From NCBI RefSeq assembly GCF_022458985.1, contig NC_061778.1, forward strand, positions 9,061,001 to 9,125,000: 64,000 nt of DNA. Reading direction: 5' to 3'. Source of the stretch: Mugil cephalus (Eukaryota > Chordata > Actinopteri > Mugiliformes > Mugilidae). Both the position numbers and the translations under genes were made by a program. Shown in pieces: positions 31,300 to 43,670 of the stretch (positions are counted from its first letter, which is position 1; each line of letters opens with the position of its first letter). The notes beneath the pieces are model-generated. The model was not told the DNA's origin, ran no database searches, and was given only the letters and a program-made list of their open reading frames with translations.

Positions 31300-32607
31300 A
31301 GGCAGATGAGTCCTTTAGTTTTTACTTCCGGGTTACACTCCTTCATGCTAACGTGAGCTAGCCGCCTTCCTGTTAACGTCATTAGTTTATCCTAGAAGAA
31401 ACAAAAATCCCTCTTTTCGTCCGGAAACTTCATAACAACCGTCTGGGTAGGTTCACATTTTTTTATTAAGGCTGTGAAAGTTGCATGTAAGTTTATATAG
31501 TCACAGCGAACCCGTTTCCTTCTACAGTTAGCATTTAGCCTGCTTAGCCTTCACGGACACTGTTAACATCTTCAGTTTGATACGTCTCACTGTTCAGAGA
31601 TGGTTGAGTCCTAATTTGCAAAAGAAATAGGAGATATTAGTGATACACAGGGACAGATAACGATAGCTTTATTAAGGAGGGGGAAAAAAGTTTTTTGTTT
31701 GTTTTTTAATCGACCGTTCACAATCTGTCGATCTGTGATTAACAGTGGTTGTTTTTTATTATCAGGACAAAGGGAGGGTGTAGGTTGACACAACAGCCGT
31801 TTTATAATACATATAAAAAGAGCGTTTGTTCCGTCAGCGTATTATTATTTTTTTAACTTTCTGATGTAACTTTACAAGTTTGTGAGTTATTTTTGACAGC
31901 CATTTTTCAGTATCTTGTAGAATAACTGCTGTAACTTGGCTTACGTTATTGTTGTGAGATACTTTTAGATGACTTTATTTATCCCGATGGCTTTAGCGGT
32001 GATTACCTGTCTGGATAAACAGGTTTTTTGTTTGTTTTTTTTTATCTTTGTTAGTCTGACATGATGTGGCATCATCCTCATGATGAACTCCACTTCTATT
32101 TATAGACAAACTTCTTGATACAATAACTTTGAAGCAAGGGTCAGTTTATTCCTCAGACTAACAGCCACGAAACAATACAGTGCTTTCATTCACAAACTTG
32201 GATGTTGGCTTATAGTAGCTGTGTTGTGTGTTTCATTTTGTTTCCTGCATGCTGTTAATTTGCCTTAAGTTCACTATGAACTCGTGTGAAAAATCATCCA
32301 AAGGTTGGATTGGGCGTGTTTATATGTTCTAGGTTTTCTAGGTGTGTTAAATGATAAGGACGACTTAACTTCCACCTCTATCTATCAGTTGTAAATTTGT
32401 TTTAAGCAATATTTTAGTTTATCTTTTTTTGCGTTTACTTTTATATGCAACGAAGCTACAGTGACAAAGTAATTTCCCTCGTGGATCATTAAAATCTGTC
32501 TAAGTCTAAACAGAGAGTGTGTCACCAGATGTAAGACAGTATGTAACTCGGTGTCATTTCAGCAAGACATATCTGGGCTTTAAGCAGAGCTCTTGTTTTG
32601 TTTTCCA
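31300..32607 (+). promoter_or_regulatory. socs9: socs9 promoter, non-coding first exon and intron (probable)
   Basis: TTTACTTCCGGGTT at 31321-31334 is an ETS-type motif on the minus strand in a locally CpG-containing patch. A plausible 5' UTR exon ends CGTCTGG before GTAGGT at 31447. The acceptor TTTGTTTTCCAG ends at about 32608, giving a leader of roughly 170 nt before the ATG at 32777. Splice sites are seen; transcription is inferred. Confidence 0.4.
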
Positions 32608-32776
32608 GGTCCTTTAAAGTCTATGCGGCCACTATGCACGGACAGTAATAATAATGAAACCTCAAACGAAGGATGTGCATGGGAAACTTCTGCTAAAACA
32701 TAACTGCAGTCACGAGTCGTCCCTTGGAAACTCCCTGGAGTGGTGCAACTGTTGCCATTTCCTCCCATAATCCGCC

Positions 32777-34417
32777 ATGTCGTTACCAAATGAGTCGGGG
32801 AACCGAGGGAAAGATCGAGAGAGGGGGGCCCGTCCCAAGGTGAGGCAGAGTCGATCCGAGGAGAGACGAGATTCAGGCGGCGGACGGAAAGGTGGAAAGG
32901 GGAAGAAAAAGGGCCTCGCCTCCCACGAACCAGCAGCGGAGCGGCCCGTCAGCGACGGCTTTGAGTATGGTGAGTTGCTGGGTGAGCTGGAGAGCAGGGA
33001 CCAGTCTTCCTCATCCTCCTCCCCTCTCAGGGACAGTTGGAGATGGCAGGGTTTGGAAGTTGCCGCCTCTTTACTGGGACAGGAACGGGTAACAGCCAGA
33101 CCTGGTCTGGGAACAGTTAGCTCTGCTGCAGAGTTGTCTGCACCCAGCGAAAGTGATGGCAGAGGATCAAGCAGCAGTCGCACTCTCAGGCAAAAAATCC
33201 AGGATGCAATGGGGCAGTGCTTCCCAATAAAGACACACAGCGCAGCGGCACCAGCTCCGCCTTCACAGGCTCTTTCATCAGCAACTGCTTGTGCCTCCTC
33301 GAGGCGGAAGATCCATCTCAGTGAGTTGATGTTGGATGACTGCCCTTTCCCCGTAGGATCCGAGCTGGCTCAGAAGTGGTATCTCATTAAGCAACACACG
33401 GCCCCTATTACTCAGACTCCCTTGCTAGATTCTGCAGTGGTGTGCAGTGCCCCAACTTCAGCCATGGCTACGGTGGTGGAGGACGTGGACGACCGGTTAC
33501 GAGAGCGCAGGCGCATCAGCATCGAACAAGGGGTTGAGCCACCTCCCAACGCAGAGATCCACACGTTCGAGGTGACGGCCCAAATCAACCCTCTCTACAA
33601 GCACGGCCCCAAGCTGGCTCATGGTATGAATGACCTGGCCGGGACCGACAGAGCCGCTGTTCATCAGCAGCAGCAGCAGCTTCTTCTCCAAAGACAGCAG
33701 CAACACCAACTCCTATTACAGAGCTGCTTGGACACGCTGGACGAGGTGGTGGCCTCAGCGTCGGCCTCTGTTCACCCATGTGACACCGTCTCTGATCCTG
33801 TGGTTGACCCAGAGGTGCCGGCCGCCAACATAACCCCTAGAGCCATACTCCCTCAGACTGAGCAACAGAAATCTCACGACGGCTACCGCATTCACACTCA
33901 GATTGATTACATTCACTGTTTAGTTCCAGACCTGCTGCAGATCACCAACCTCCCGTGTTACTGGGGGGTCATGGACCGCTACGAGGCCGAGACGCTGCTG
34001 GAGGGAAAGCCTGAGGGCACCTTCCTCCTGCGTGACTCCGCCCAGGAAGACTACCTCTTCTCCGTCAGCTTCCGCCGCTACGGCCGCTCGCTACATGCGC
34101 GCATCGAACAGTGGAACCACAATTTTAGCTTCGACGTTCACGACCCCAGCGTCTTCCACGCTCCCACAGTCACGGGACTCCTAGAGCACTACAAGGACCC
34201 AAACTCCTGCATGTTCTTCGAGCCCCTTCTGTCGAACCCCATCCACCGCACGCAGCCCTTCAGCCTGCAGCACATCTCTCGGGCCGTCATCAGCAGCTGC
34301 ACAACCTACGATGGCATTAACATGCTTCCCATTCCAAATGCTTTGAAAAAGCACCTGAAAGAATACCACTATAAGCAGAGAGTACGTGTACGGCGTATGG
34401 ACACCTGGTGGGAATGA
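32777..34417 (+). CDS. socs9: SOCS4/5-family suppressor of cytokine signalling, best fit SOCS9
   Basis: Adaptor of an Elongin-BC/Cullin-5 E3 ligase that damps JAK-STAT and growth-factor receptor signalling. It is a single 546-aa exon. Order: basic disordered N-terminus (1-50); [20 protein letters not shown] (from about 135); [17 protein letters not shown] (about 177), the conserved N-terminal SOCS4/5 region; [20 protein letters not shown], a SOCS5-like block; Gln-rich [22 protein letters not shown]2 domain about 395-490 with the phosphotyrosine-binding Arg419 in FLLRDSA; SOCS box about 493-546 with BC-box [13 protein letters not shown] (495) and Cul5-box LPIP (517-520). It has the SOCS5-like middle but lacks the SOCS5 N-terminus and starts more like SOCS4. 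With samd4b and gmfg as neighbours, this points to the third ohnologue, socs9. Plain socs5 is the alternative name. Confidence 0.9.
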   Translation: MSLPNESGNRGKDRERGARPKVRQSRSEERRDSGGGRKGGKGKKKGLASHEPAAERPVSDGFEYGELLGELESRDQSSSSSSPLRDSWRWQGLEVAASLLGQERVTARPGLGTVSSAAELSAPSESDGRGSSSSRTLRQKIQDAMGQCFPIKTHSAAAPAPPSQALSSATACASSRRKIHLSELMLDDCPFPVGSELAQKWYLIKQHTAPITQTPLLDSAVVCSAPTSAMATVVEDVDDRLRERRRISIEQGVEPPPNAEIHTFEVTAQINPLYKHGPKLAHGMNDLAGTDRAAVHQQQQQLLLQRQQQHQLLLQSCLDTLDEVVASASASVHPCDTVSDPVVDPEVPAANITPRAILPQTEQQKSHDGYRIHTQIDYIHCLVPDLLQITNLPCYWGVMDRYEAETLLEGKPEGTFLLRDSAQEDYLFSVSFRRYGRSLHARIEQWNHNFSFDVHDPSVFHAPTVTGLLEHYKDPNSCMFFEPLLSNPIHRTQPFSLQHISRAVISSCTTYDGINMLPIPNALKKHLKEYHYKQRVRVRRMDTWWE

Positions 34418-34660
34418 AGGACAACAAAAGAAAAAGACTAAAAGAAACTACCAAATACTTTTAAATGCAACTCTCTCCTAAATGAACTGAACTGAGTTCT
34501 CTGTTGGATGTATTAGCCTACACCACACTGTACTTATTTATTTTATTCCTGCTGTCTTAACAATTGTACTAAACCACACTGATGAGGCAATATGTAATCT
34601 CACACTCAAGAGTTCTTTGTGCTCAGATTAAACAAACTTATTTCAATCTGTCTCTGAGAC
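34418..34660 (+). other. socs9: socs9 3' UTR (probable)
   Basis: A short UTR. The ATTAAA variant polyA signal near 34626-34631 is followed by a T/GT-rich stretch (TTTCAATCTGTCTCTG). Beyond it I see no further transcript feature. Confidence 0.4.
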
Positions 34661-37600
34661 CATCCTCACACGCATTGCGTGTCTTTTCAAGTACGAGTAA
34701 ATCAGCTTAATTATCTGACGATAGGGGGACGCAGTCCTAGTGTGACTGGAGATGATTATAATAGAGCTGTTCATCAGTCACGTGCTGAGAAGGTGAATCT
34801 CTTAAAGACAAGGTTTCTTTTGCTGAGGTGCTGGTGGTGCAGCTTGTCAGGAGTATTAATCTTTTTGTTCTTAACTCACCGAGCTGAGGGCTGATTGTAA
34901 GAAGTGAGATGTGGATGCTCATGCTACCTGGTCATATTAAGACTATGAGAGGGCATGTAGGAGTCGGGCTTAAGATTCTCACATTTGACTTTTTCTTTGC
35001 GGTTAAATTGCACGGAAGAAGGTGCAAATTAAAGAGCGACTGAACATAGAGAAAACCTTGTTCCATCCAGCGGTTTAACCGCTCGCTTCGCTGCAGTGTA
35101 AACTCCAACCTCGTCTTATCGCTTTCGGCCCCGATAAGGCCACACCCAATTGCACCAGGATCTGGTTAGATGAGGAATAGACTTGGAAGATTATGACCAA
35201 GTGAGTGTGTTTCTGCATGTAGTCGTAAATGTTAATGTCTCCAGCTCAGATTCTAAATCATTCAGCTGCTTTGTGTTCATCCGGGCCATCTGTGGGCTTC
35301 CCTCTGAGGTTAAATTGCATGTAGCCTGTGCCAGTGGTCTTCATTAGTTTTGAAGTAAAGGATCAAATGTGGCCGGCGTGAATCACCAGTGAAGCAGCTG
35401 CATTATCAGAATGCAAATGAAGAAGCCCAGAGGTGTGTGAACCCTATTTTGCTCAAAATTTGACTGTTGTGCCACCCAGTTGCGTATCCAGCCCTCAGGG
35501 GCACGGCCAGCTTTTGTTTTTCTTTTGCATTCAATTGTGATGCGAATATTGAGATCCTGACAGACAACCAAAAAAAAAATTGTTGTTGATCCTGCTGTGC
35601 GTATTTGAAAGAGGTAGGCCGTCTCCATGCTAATCTTCCATTCCAGCTGTTCAATGGCAGAATTACCATAATGAAATAGCACTTGTGAATCTAGTAATTA
35701 ACTGAAAGAGTGACGGGAGAAGGAATGTATTTTGAGCTATTTCCGGGGGTTGATACAGTCGGTTATAGACACAAAAATCTGCAAAGATGAATCGCAGACC
35801 TTAAAATACACTGTAAAAATAACAGTCAAGAGGCTAAGACCTAAACTTTAGTGCAAAGAGAGGAAAGAGGATCAGACAGGATAGAGTATATTCTCAAATA
35901 CTCAAAAACCGGATTAGAGAACTCCTGTTTTACTTTATCACCTGAATTTCTTTGGTAACATCAGTTACTTTGAACCAACACGAGGGTAAGATCCACTTCA
36001 TTACTATAAAAAACCTCAAATATGCACTTTTATATCATAATTCTAACTATTCTGGATGTACTTTTTTGTGCCTTCTCAGATGATAAACGATTAAACATCT
36101 GCATATTTAAATGTACAAATACAATCAGTAAATACGCCCTGAAAAACTCCCACCGCAGCACGAAGAGCAGAATGTATTTCATGCAACACATACTTTAATT
36201 TACCTTATTATCTGTGACGTATACAAAGATTAATTGCAAAATTTGCCTCTGTGCCGCAGCCGTTTCGCGGCTGTGTGTGAACAGCATTTTGTATTAATGA
36301 GTACGCACGAGAGAGACCACACCGCCAGCCGCCGTGTGGGCTAAGTAGTAATCACAAAAGACAACCGTCCCAGTGTTAATGGGGAAGCGTGGAGAATGAG
36401 TCCTAGATCATCTCCTGTGCCACTGTGATGCTGCTTTCTTCCTCCGATTTGATATGCACGATGGAAATCACCCATGACAAGCAGTCATCCGATAATGAGG
36501 CTGCCGTAATTCAAACAGCCGTTCCAGAGCGCCTTTTAAGTGGATGCAGAATGCAAAGTCTGGACCTTTGACCTTTGTATACTCGATTAAGTCACAACAA
36601 AAACCTCAGCCATGACATAATTTACAGTGAGCGAAGACTTTTGACCTGTCATACGTGCACAAGTGTGGACTCCACTGTGAACCCTCTACACAAGCAATTT
36701 CAACTCCCTGACAGCTCAAGGTTTTTACCTTATATCCCCCACCACAACGCAAGGCTTTGAGGTTTGATATTCCTCCCAGACCAGACCCTTCAGTATGAGA
36801 TGTTTGCGTCTGGACCACGTGTCACGTCAGCCCACTTAGATTCCCATCATTTTTCATCAACGGGACTCGAGCGCTAATTGTAAATTCATGTGAAGGTTCT
36901 TGGAAAGGAGCGTGTCATTTGATTACTTCAATTGTTAGCCTTGGAGTCAGTGTAACATTAGGTGGCTTGGAGATGTATATGTATAGCAGATTAGCTAAAC
37001 TTGCAAAAATATGAAATTTATAAATAAATTATGGGATTGAACGGTCACCATTTTACTCACTCATCTAGTAAGACACATCACTTTTCTAGGAATGTTTATT
37101 GTATTATTGCAAAATAAAGTGTAACCAACTCAAATTGGACAGTTAGAAAGCTCCGAAAATAACTCGCAGTTTTAACAAAACTGCACAAATGGGTTATTTT
37201 CTCATTTCGTATGCTTCTCCCATTAGTTCAGCATGCTGTAATGCATCGAGCACAGCAGGGGGCTCTAAAGAGCTTCAGTGTGTTTTACACTAGCCGCTCT
37301 CAAGCCTGGCTTTTCTCCGTGTGGTGCATTGAGATGGGGGGATTGAGTCCGGTTGCTGCAGCTGGCAGCACCGTGGCACTCATCATACAGGTATTACAGG
37401 CCCTGAGGGGAGGAAAAGAGGACTTTTCTTTTCCTGGATCAACAGGCCCAGAGGGACAGGATGCTCGAGCAAAGCAGAAAGCTCATTGGATACACATACT
37501 TAGTGTGTTTGTGCCTGTTTGGGCCTCTTTTTTCCCTTGCTTCCATCAAGGGAAAAGATTTTCCTCTGAGCCTAATCTCTACAGTTGAGAATCATGGGGG

Positions 37601-39215
37601 TGGAGAATAAGCTTGGGATGTTCACAACACCTGGGGACAATTACTTTCCCAAATAATCTTCCGGTCATAATCTAACAAATGCCTTAAAAGGTTTTGACAT
37701 GGCACAGATTTATTCGAGACTGGAAATCTGTCCTTTTTTTTTTCCCCCTTATTTTTTATTTATTTTTATTTTTTTAGATCTACGCTGTTGGGTGCTGTAT
37801 GTGGGCCAGTATAGCTTGTAAACCAAACTACCATGAGATCCAGTACATATCTGGGCCATTAATTCAGGGGAGGGTGTATCAAACTGATTTCAAATTCTTG
37901 CAAGATGCGTACAGCTAGACGTGATTCTTCTTATCCGCCCAGAGAGGAAGGACATATTTCTGTGACAGAGGAAACACTGCAGCTCAGAGGGAGAGAGGGG
38001 AGAAAGAAGGAGTTATTTTTGGTCAGTAAACGAATCCAGCTGAATTCCAACCTTGAACATGAATCAGAGCATGTATCAGAGCAAACCAAGTGCCTCATGT
38101 CAAAGCCAGGTAAGTAATTCCTGAGATATTAAAGTTCCCATTCTTAAAAGTGTCTCAGTTCCCAGCCCTTTATTGGGTTACATTGTCACACAGAGGCATA
38201 TGTTTGATGTTTGTTTCCCTGCAAGCAAGCCTTTGACAGCACAATAACTCCTTTCCTCTTTCTATGTGAAATCCAAATGCACTCCTGTTTCTTGTGTACA
38301 GGGAGGCCTTTGCTACAGGAAATATAAAAATCTGTCAGTATTCTAATTTGAAGCTGGGTTTTTTTTCCCCCTTACAGTTCAGCCTCTTGCTTAGCCCATT
38401 TTCACTCAACTCCATTCGGACATGTTGTTGACGGAATAATAAGGGTGTTCAGCATGTTGCAGCTAAGCCAATGGATACAACACAGATCGATGGGATTGCA
38501 GTGTAAATCACACACAACAGCCCATATCCGGGGCTTAAGCCAATGAAGTCATTAACCAACCAGCCGAGTAATAACGCAGCGATATACTACGGAAAAATTA
38601 TGACGTTCGATTGCATTTAAAGCCTGGCAAATTCACATCTAATGCAATCTGACATTGAAATGTAGTTGTAATATGCCTCTTAATGTATTTGTACAAACAG
38701 CCTCCAATGCAGACGCAGATAGCACTGATATAATTATAGATAAGCAGTGTTTGTTTGGAGGAAAATGCTTAATTGTAATAATCCTTCAGCATCCTTCACT
38801 GTGTAAAAAAAAAAAAAAAAAGGGATCATGCATCATTGATAAAAGGTGGCGGAAGAATATATAATTGCACACATGATAAATTAAATTGTATAACACCTGC
38901 GCTCTGTGACTAATTACGCAGTTGCACAACAGTTGCATTGGCCAGTGTCACAGTGGAAAAAGTCCAAATGATAAAGGAATGTGTGGACCCTGCCAGCTAG
39001 TTATTGTAAGAGTCATTCATCATAATGGGCGCATTTTAGACCCAGTGATATTTTTATTTCAGCATATTGTCAAGCGAGTGGACATGTTTAATTTGCAGCA
39101 AAATATGTCAGTGGAGGCCAGATCGCCTAAATTATTTGGCCCCTGAGCAAATCGCACAAACACACAGATCAGTCTTCTGAATGAATCCTGTGGGTCTTGC
39201 TCTACTGCACGAATC
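34661..39215. other. Intergenic, nothing recognised
   Basis: AT-rich, with scattered open frames of 60-125 codons that lack family resemblance, splice context or codon bias. I see no RNA gene or clear mobile element. Confidence 0.45.
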
Positions 39216-39221
39216 GCCAAC

Positions 39222-39633
39222 GTTTTTCAGGCCGTGGACCCCCAAAATGATGGAGAGATTAAGTGGTTTTAAGTGATACTATCTGTGTTCTGTATTAAAC
39301 TCAACCCAGTGCTATTTATAAATATACATGATTATCATCATTTTGCATCCAACATTAAGCTAATCAGATAATGCACATGTTCAAATATTCATTGGAACAT
39401 TCAATATTCATGTGCAGCAGTAGGATGGCGCCGTAAACATAAGCATACCTGTTTATAAGCATAAAAACATACATGCAAACACGGGATTTCACCTGGGGAC
39501 GGAATAGGCTCTCTTTAAATTTGTGGGGGAAAATAATATATATAAAAAATATTTAATCAACCAAAGACTTTGCCCCCTGCAGTACCTCCACAGACCCCAT
39601 AGGGGTCACGGACCCTCTGTTGAAGACCCATTT
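39222..39633. repeat. Dispersed repeat family R, copy 1
   Basis: Shares ordered blocks with 42597-43225: TGATGGAGAGATTAAG near the left, a TTTTGCATcCAA-TTAAG block, GGGATTTCACCTGGGGAC, TTTAAATTTGTGGGGG, GCAGTACCTCCACAGACCCC and the right end TGTTGAAGACC. The right end read in reverse (GGTCTTCAACAGAGGGTCCGTG) loosely mirrors the left end, suggesting a non-autonomous DNA element. Relative to copy 2 it lacks about 200 bp of the interior. Confidence 0.65.
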
Positions 39634-41223
39634 TCTACAGTGTTATAAAAAACATGTAAGTAAATAAGTATGTGTAATAAGAGGCTTTTTTAAAATTCAT
39701 TCATTCATTCATTCATAAAGTGGGCTATGCTTTTGCTGGTAATCTTTGAGTCTGTAATATCTAGTAATCCAATTTATGTCATTGGTTTACGTGTCTCTGT
39801 CACCATAGACTGTACTGTCGTAACATTATTGTTTTACATCAGAATACCAGATGGCGATATGATTGATGGAACAGAAGCTTTGAAATTTACATAAAAAAGA
39901 GACACATGTATTTTTATCACTTGATATGATTTATATGAGACAGCTGTGAGCCTTCAGTTAGGTGCTCTTAACGTCATCAGCAGCGGTGTCATTGAGTGCA
40001 GCGAGCCGACGCAGTGAAGCTGAACTCAGTCATCTTTAGTCTCTTAAATATTTCTGCCGCTATTTTTTATTTTTTTTTGTGCACCATTAAGCCATGGATA
40101 TATGTTGCTTTATCATGTAGAGAGGTTATTTTCTTTATTGTCAAATTCAAATCACATTTATACATTCAAGTGTAAGTGAGAGATACTCTATTTTTTTGCC
40201 CAATTTGTCGCTGCTTTTACAGCTAAGTGTCCATTTATATGTCACAGTAACGTCTGATTAGTTTTGTTTGTCATAAAATAAGATGTACTTTACAATACTG
40301 CAAAAATATAAAAGCCCATTTCCATCACCTGCCTGCACCAATGTGCTGTAGCGTAGACTACATTAATAAAACTGTAAAATAAAGAAATAAATAAAAAAAA
40401 AATGCAGATGTTAAGAACAGAAGGATTTGCTGTTCCTGGCGAGAAAGTTTAGATCTTGTGGTTTTAATCGTGACATTTCGCGCTGCAGATTACATGAAAA
40501 ACAAAATAAAGTGAAAGAAAGAGATTTTTTATAGTGCTGCCCTGGCTGCTTCTTCCTGAGCCAGAGTTGGTATATCGCACAAAAATATTATTATTTTTAT
40601 ATGAATAATTCAATAATTCAAATAATCTGCAGCATGCATTTATATGTGTCAGCACAGGTTAAGCACAAACACAATTGATAATTTTATTCATGCCCTGGCC
40701 CTGCTCCATTTAGGTGGGCCTGGGCCCTGGTAATGTGGACTCTGGCTCACTGCAATGGTTGTAACAGACTAAATGCAATGGGGCTGTGATTAAGTTAAAC
40801 AGCTGCACCTGTGTTGTTCACCCTGCTTTGGAATTTCAAAATGGCTGCCGTGAAGAGGGCCCAGCTCAGGTGCCTGGAAATGTCTTCAACACATTTTCAC
40901 ATCTAAAGTGCTGTGAAAGTTCTGCTGAAAATTTGGACTGCAGCTCGCTAATTATCTTTGAGGAAAAGCAGAAACAACAAGTAGCATTCAAGCTACAAAC
41001 AGGAAGCAAAGACAAACAAGAGGCCAACACCTGTTGCTAGCAAATGTCAGGCTAACTATATTAACTCAGACAGGTCATGTTAAGTTTGGAGTAGAGTTTG
41101 CTCACCTCTCACATATGGACTGACAAACGGCAGACTTGTAGCCACGCATGATTAACACAACAAGAAGACAGCACTTCACCTCTCTGCAAGAAATATCCAG
41201 CACGGGCAGAAGCTCAGAGGACA
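39634..41223. other. Intergenic, with short (ATTC)n microsatellite
   Basis: AT-rich spacer. An (ATTC)n run lies at 39695-39716. No gene was recognised. Confidence 0.45.
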
Positions 41224-41339
41224 ATGGATAATTTAAATAATGGTACTCTGAAGAAGGTGTACCATATGATGAGACAACCAGAAGCCCACTCAGATCATCC
41301 CAACCACCTCCGGCAATACCTGGGGATTCCTAAAACGGA
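41224..41339 (+). CDS. Candidate orphan first coding exon of an unrecognised gene
   Basis: ATG in a good context (ACAATGG) opens 38 codons plus two bases, ending at a consensus GTAAGT donor at 41340. The predicted peptide begins MDNLNNGTLKKVYHMMRQ and continues through EAHSDHPNHLRQYLGIPKT. Composition and the exact coincidence of a strong donor with the end of the frame suggest coding. I found no partner exon before the satellite array, so the rest would lie beyond it or does not exist. No family was recognised. Confidence 0.3.
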
Positions 41340-42481
41340 GTAAGTACGTCTTCTGAAATTCTGTATCACTTCGACGCTGCCGCGCTGCTGTATGCTGCTT
41401 TTATCCTCCGGCTTGAGCTCGGTTTGTGTGATTGTTTGGAATTAGCTATGGTTGGTAGAACACCTGCTTCGTACATGCACTAAGCTGTGTGTGTGTCTGT
41501 CAGCATATTGTTCCGGCGTACAGTACTGGTGCAATTAGCTTCTTAGTAGACTTGGGAGAAATGGTACAATTAAGCCCTTACACTGTCATTCAAATGTGCA
41601 AGCAGTTTTCAAATCATTGCAGCACTGTCAACAGCTGTAAGGACAAAAAAAAAAAAAAATGGCAGTGCTTCCCCCCCCTATTAGCTGTCTGCTTCTTGAG
41701 TGACTGTAGAGGCTTTAGGCAGAGTTATTAGCTCAAAGTAGCCTCTGTTCCGTTGGCGCCCTTGTCAGAGAGAGTGACACGTGTTAGGGAATGAGCGCGA
41801 CCAACTGCACAGGTTCAGATAGTGGAAAGAAAAGGCACGGTGCATCCTAACAGGTGACCGAACATGTCAGGTTGGTTTTTCTCTCCGGTGATTGATGTGT
41901 ATATATTTTTTTTTATCCCTCATGTCAGTCACAGGCTGCGATAATTTATTTTTTGTTTTGTTTTTCCCTCTGTGTTCCAGTTAATATTCATATTTCTCAA
42001 GTGTACTTAATAAAACCTAGAGGGAAAACAGTCCCAGCACGATGAGTGAAGTGATTTATGAGACAAATGTGCCAACTCAACTTCTTTCTCCAAGTGAAAA
42101 AGATGCGCAGGCACCAAGTGGATCCGTTTAACTTAGATGGACAGCAGATGGTCCCATCATAACGCTGGCATTTGTTGTTGTTGTGTTTTTGTTTCTTTTA
42201 TTCCACTTATTTGTGTAACACTGCTACAATGAAAACATCTCTGCCGTGTTTCCAAACTGTGAGAACACTGTGAAACGTGTTAGCCACCGCAAACTGAATT
42301 CGCCTATGAATCCGACGGCATGAGTACGTTCCAATTAATTATATTCGCAGGGCATAGCAGTCCACAGTGTAAACCAGCATGGATCTGACATTCTGTCTGA
42401 AGTCGCTTTGGTGTCAGCCAAACACTCGGTGGTGAGCAGTAATTTGAGATTTAGGCCAAGTCGTCATCATACTGCGCGATG
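41340..42481. other. Intergenic, nothing recognised
   Basis: AT-rich spacer with an A13-type run near 41646 and a pyrimidine tract near 41940. No exon or RNA gene is supported. Confidence 0.4.
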
Positions 42482-42596
42482 GTGTTGACTAGGGCTGAGT
42501 ATCGTTTATAAAAATTCCAATACCAGTACCAATACCAGTACACTTAAAAGGATACCCATACTGATTTAGTGCTTCATTTGATTCTTTTTCTACTTC

Positions 42597-43225
42597 AGGC
42601 CAAGGATCCTCAAACTGATGGAGAGATTAAGCAGGGACCCCCTACCCACTATGTGTTCTATATTAAATTCAGCCTAGTGCTTTTAAATGTGCATTATTAT
42701 CATTTTGCATTCAATGTTAAGATCAGATAATACACAGGTTCAAATATAACATACCTATATATACCATGTTAACTTCTCTTCTGCTAATGTTGCAGCGTGC
42801 TTCTGGGATTTCACCTGGGGACTGAATAGGCTGTCTGCCAGTTGACCTGAGAGAGTCACTGTGTAATATGCTGCTTTGTGATTGGCTCAGCAGCGATAGG
42901 GGCGGGGCCTACTGTTTACGGGAAGCTTAGATTGACAGGTCTCAGCTAGTGTAGCGCTCTGCGTGAAATGGTGTGACAGCTCCTGTATGAGTGAATGAGT
43001 GAAGCGCTGACTGAAAGATGACACCTTTTACCGTCATTTATCTGTTTACTAAAATATGTTGGATGTTAAAGAAATTTAAATTTGTGGGGGGAAAATTGTG
43101 GGTCAAAATTTAAAAATAAGTAAATAATAATATATAAAAAATGTCTAATCAACAAAAGAGTTTGCCCCTGCAGTACCTCCACAGACCCCCTGGTGGCGCA
43201 GACCCCCTGTTGAAGACCTATGTTT
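42597..43225. repeat. Dispersed repeat family R, copy 2 (nested in the hAT)
   Basis: The longer version of the repeat at 39222-39633, with the same left block TGATGGAGAGATTAAG and the same right end CCCCCTGTTGAAGACC. It includes about 200 bp absent from copy 1 (for example CTTTGTGATTGGCTCAGCAG and GGGGCGGGGCC). It carries a CTCF-like CCCCCTGGTGGCGC at 43186-43199. Because copy 1 stands alone outside any hAT, I read this as a nested insertion. Confidence 0.6.
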
Positions 43226-43496
43226 TACTTCTTTCATGTGAACAGGAAGTTGTGTAAATGTCACCACTCCTCCACCTTCAAAAACATTTTGAAACATTTC
43301 ACTAAATAGTATTATTATTATTAATAACTGTTATTTGGCCTGTGTGATTTTCAACATAACAACTACGAACTAATGTTCTCTAACACACACAGCTGCCTGC
43401 TATAACATGCCGAAAATGATTTTCTTGACAATAAATGTTTTAACACACAAAGGATGAGTACAGTTAGCCTGGTAGTCATTTATATATTACGTGAAG

Positions 43497-43670
43497 TTAT
43501 CGACGGTTGCGCCATGTCATGTTGAGAAGACGAGACACAGTGCAGTTCTCCACCCTCCAGTTTCCTCTGTGTTTGATGAGGTGCTTTATCAGGTTGCTAG
43601 TCTTCCCTGAAATAATCTTGCCGCATTTTATGCATTTACTAGTACCAGCAGGCGTGTGTAGTTCAGCCAT
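43497..43670 (-). pseudogene. BED-type zinc-finger remnant of hAT transposase
   Basis: A 57-codon open frame beginning MAELHTPAGTSKCIKCGKII and followed by SGKTSNLIKHLIKHRGNWRV. Cys13-x2-Cys16 and His31-x3-His35 form the BED zinc-finger spacing used by hAT transposases and ZBED proteins. The frame stops (TAA) at 43497-43499, and no RNase H-like or dimerisation domain follows. It is a decayed transposase N-terminus inside the hAT element. Confidence 0.7.

Noticed and set aside
32710-33183. 157-codon minus-strand frame over the start of the SOCS gene
   Set aside because: A shadow of the GC-rich sense coding sequence; the sense frame carries the SH2 and SOCS box.
37211-37588. 125-codon open frame in the socs9 downstream intergenic region
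   Set aside because: No family resemblance, unlike neighbouring genes in composition, and no upstream promoter or splice context.
37905-38117. 70-codon frame ending near AAGCCAG/GTAAGT, considered as an exon
   Set aside because: Only the donor looks good. The peptide is low in conserved character and no acceptor partner or continuation was found; weaker than the 41224 candidate.
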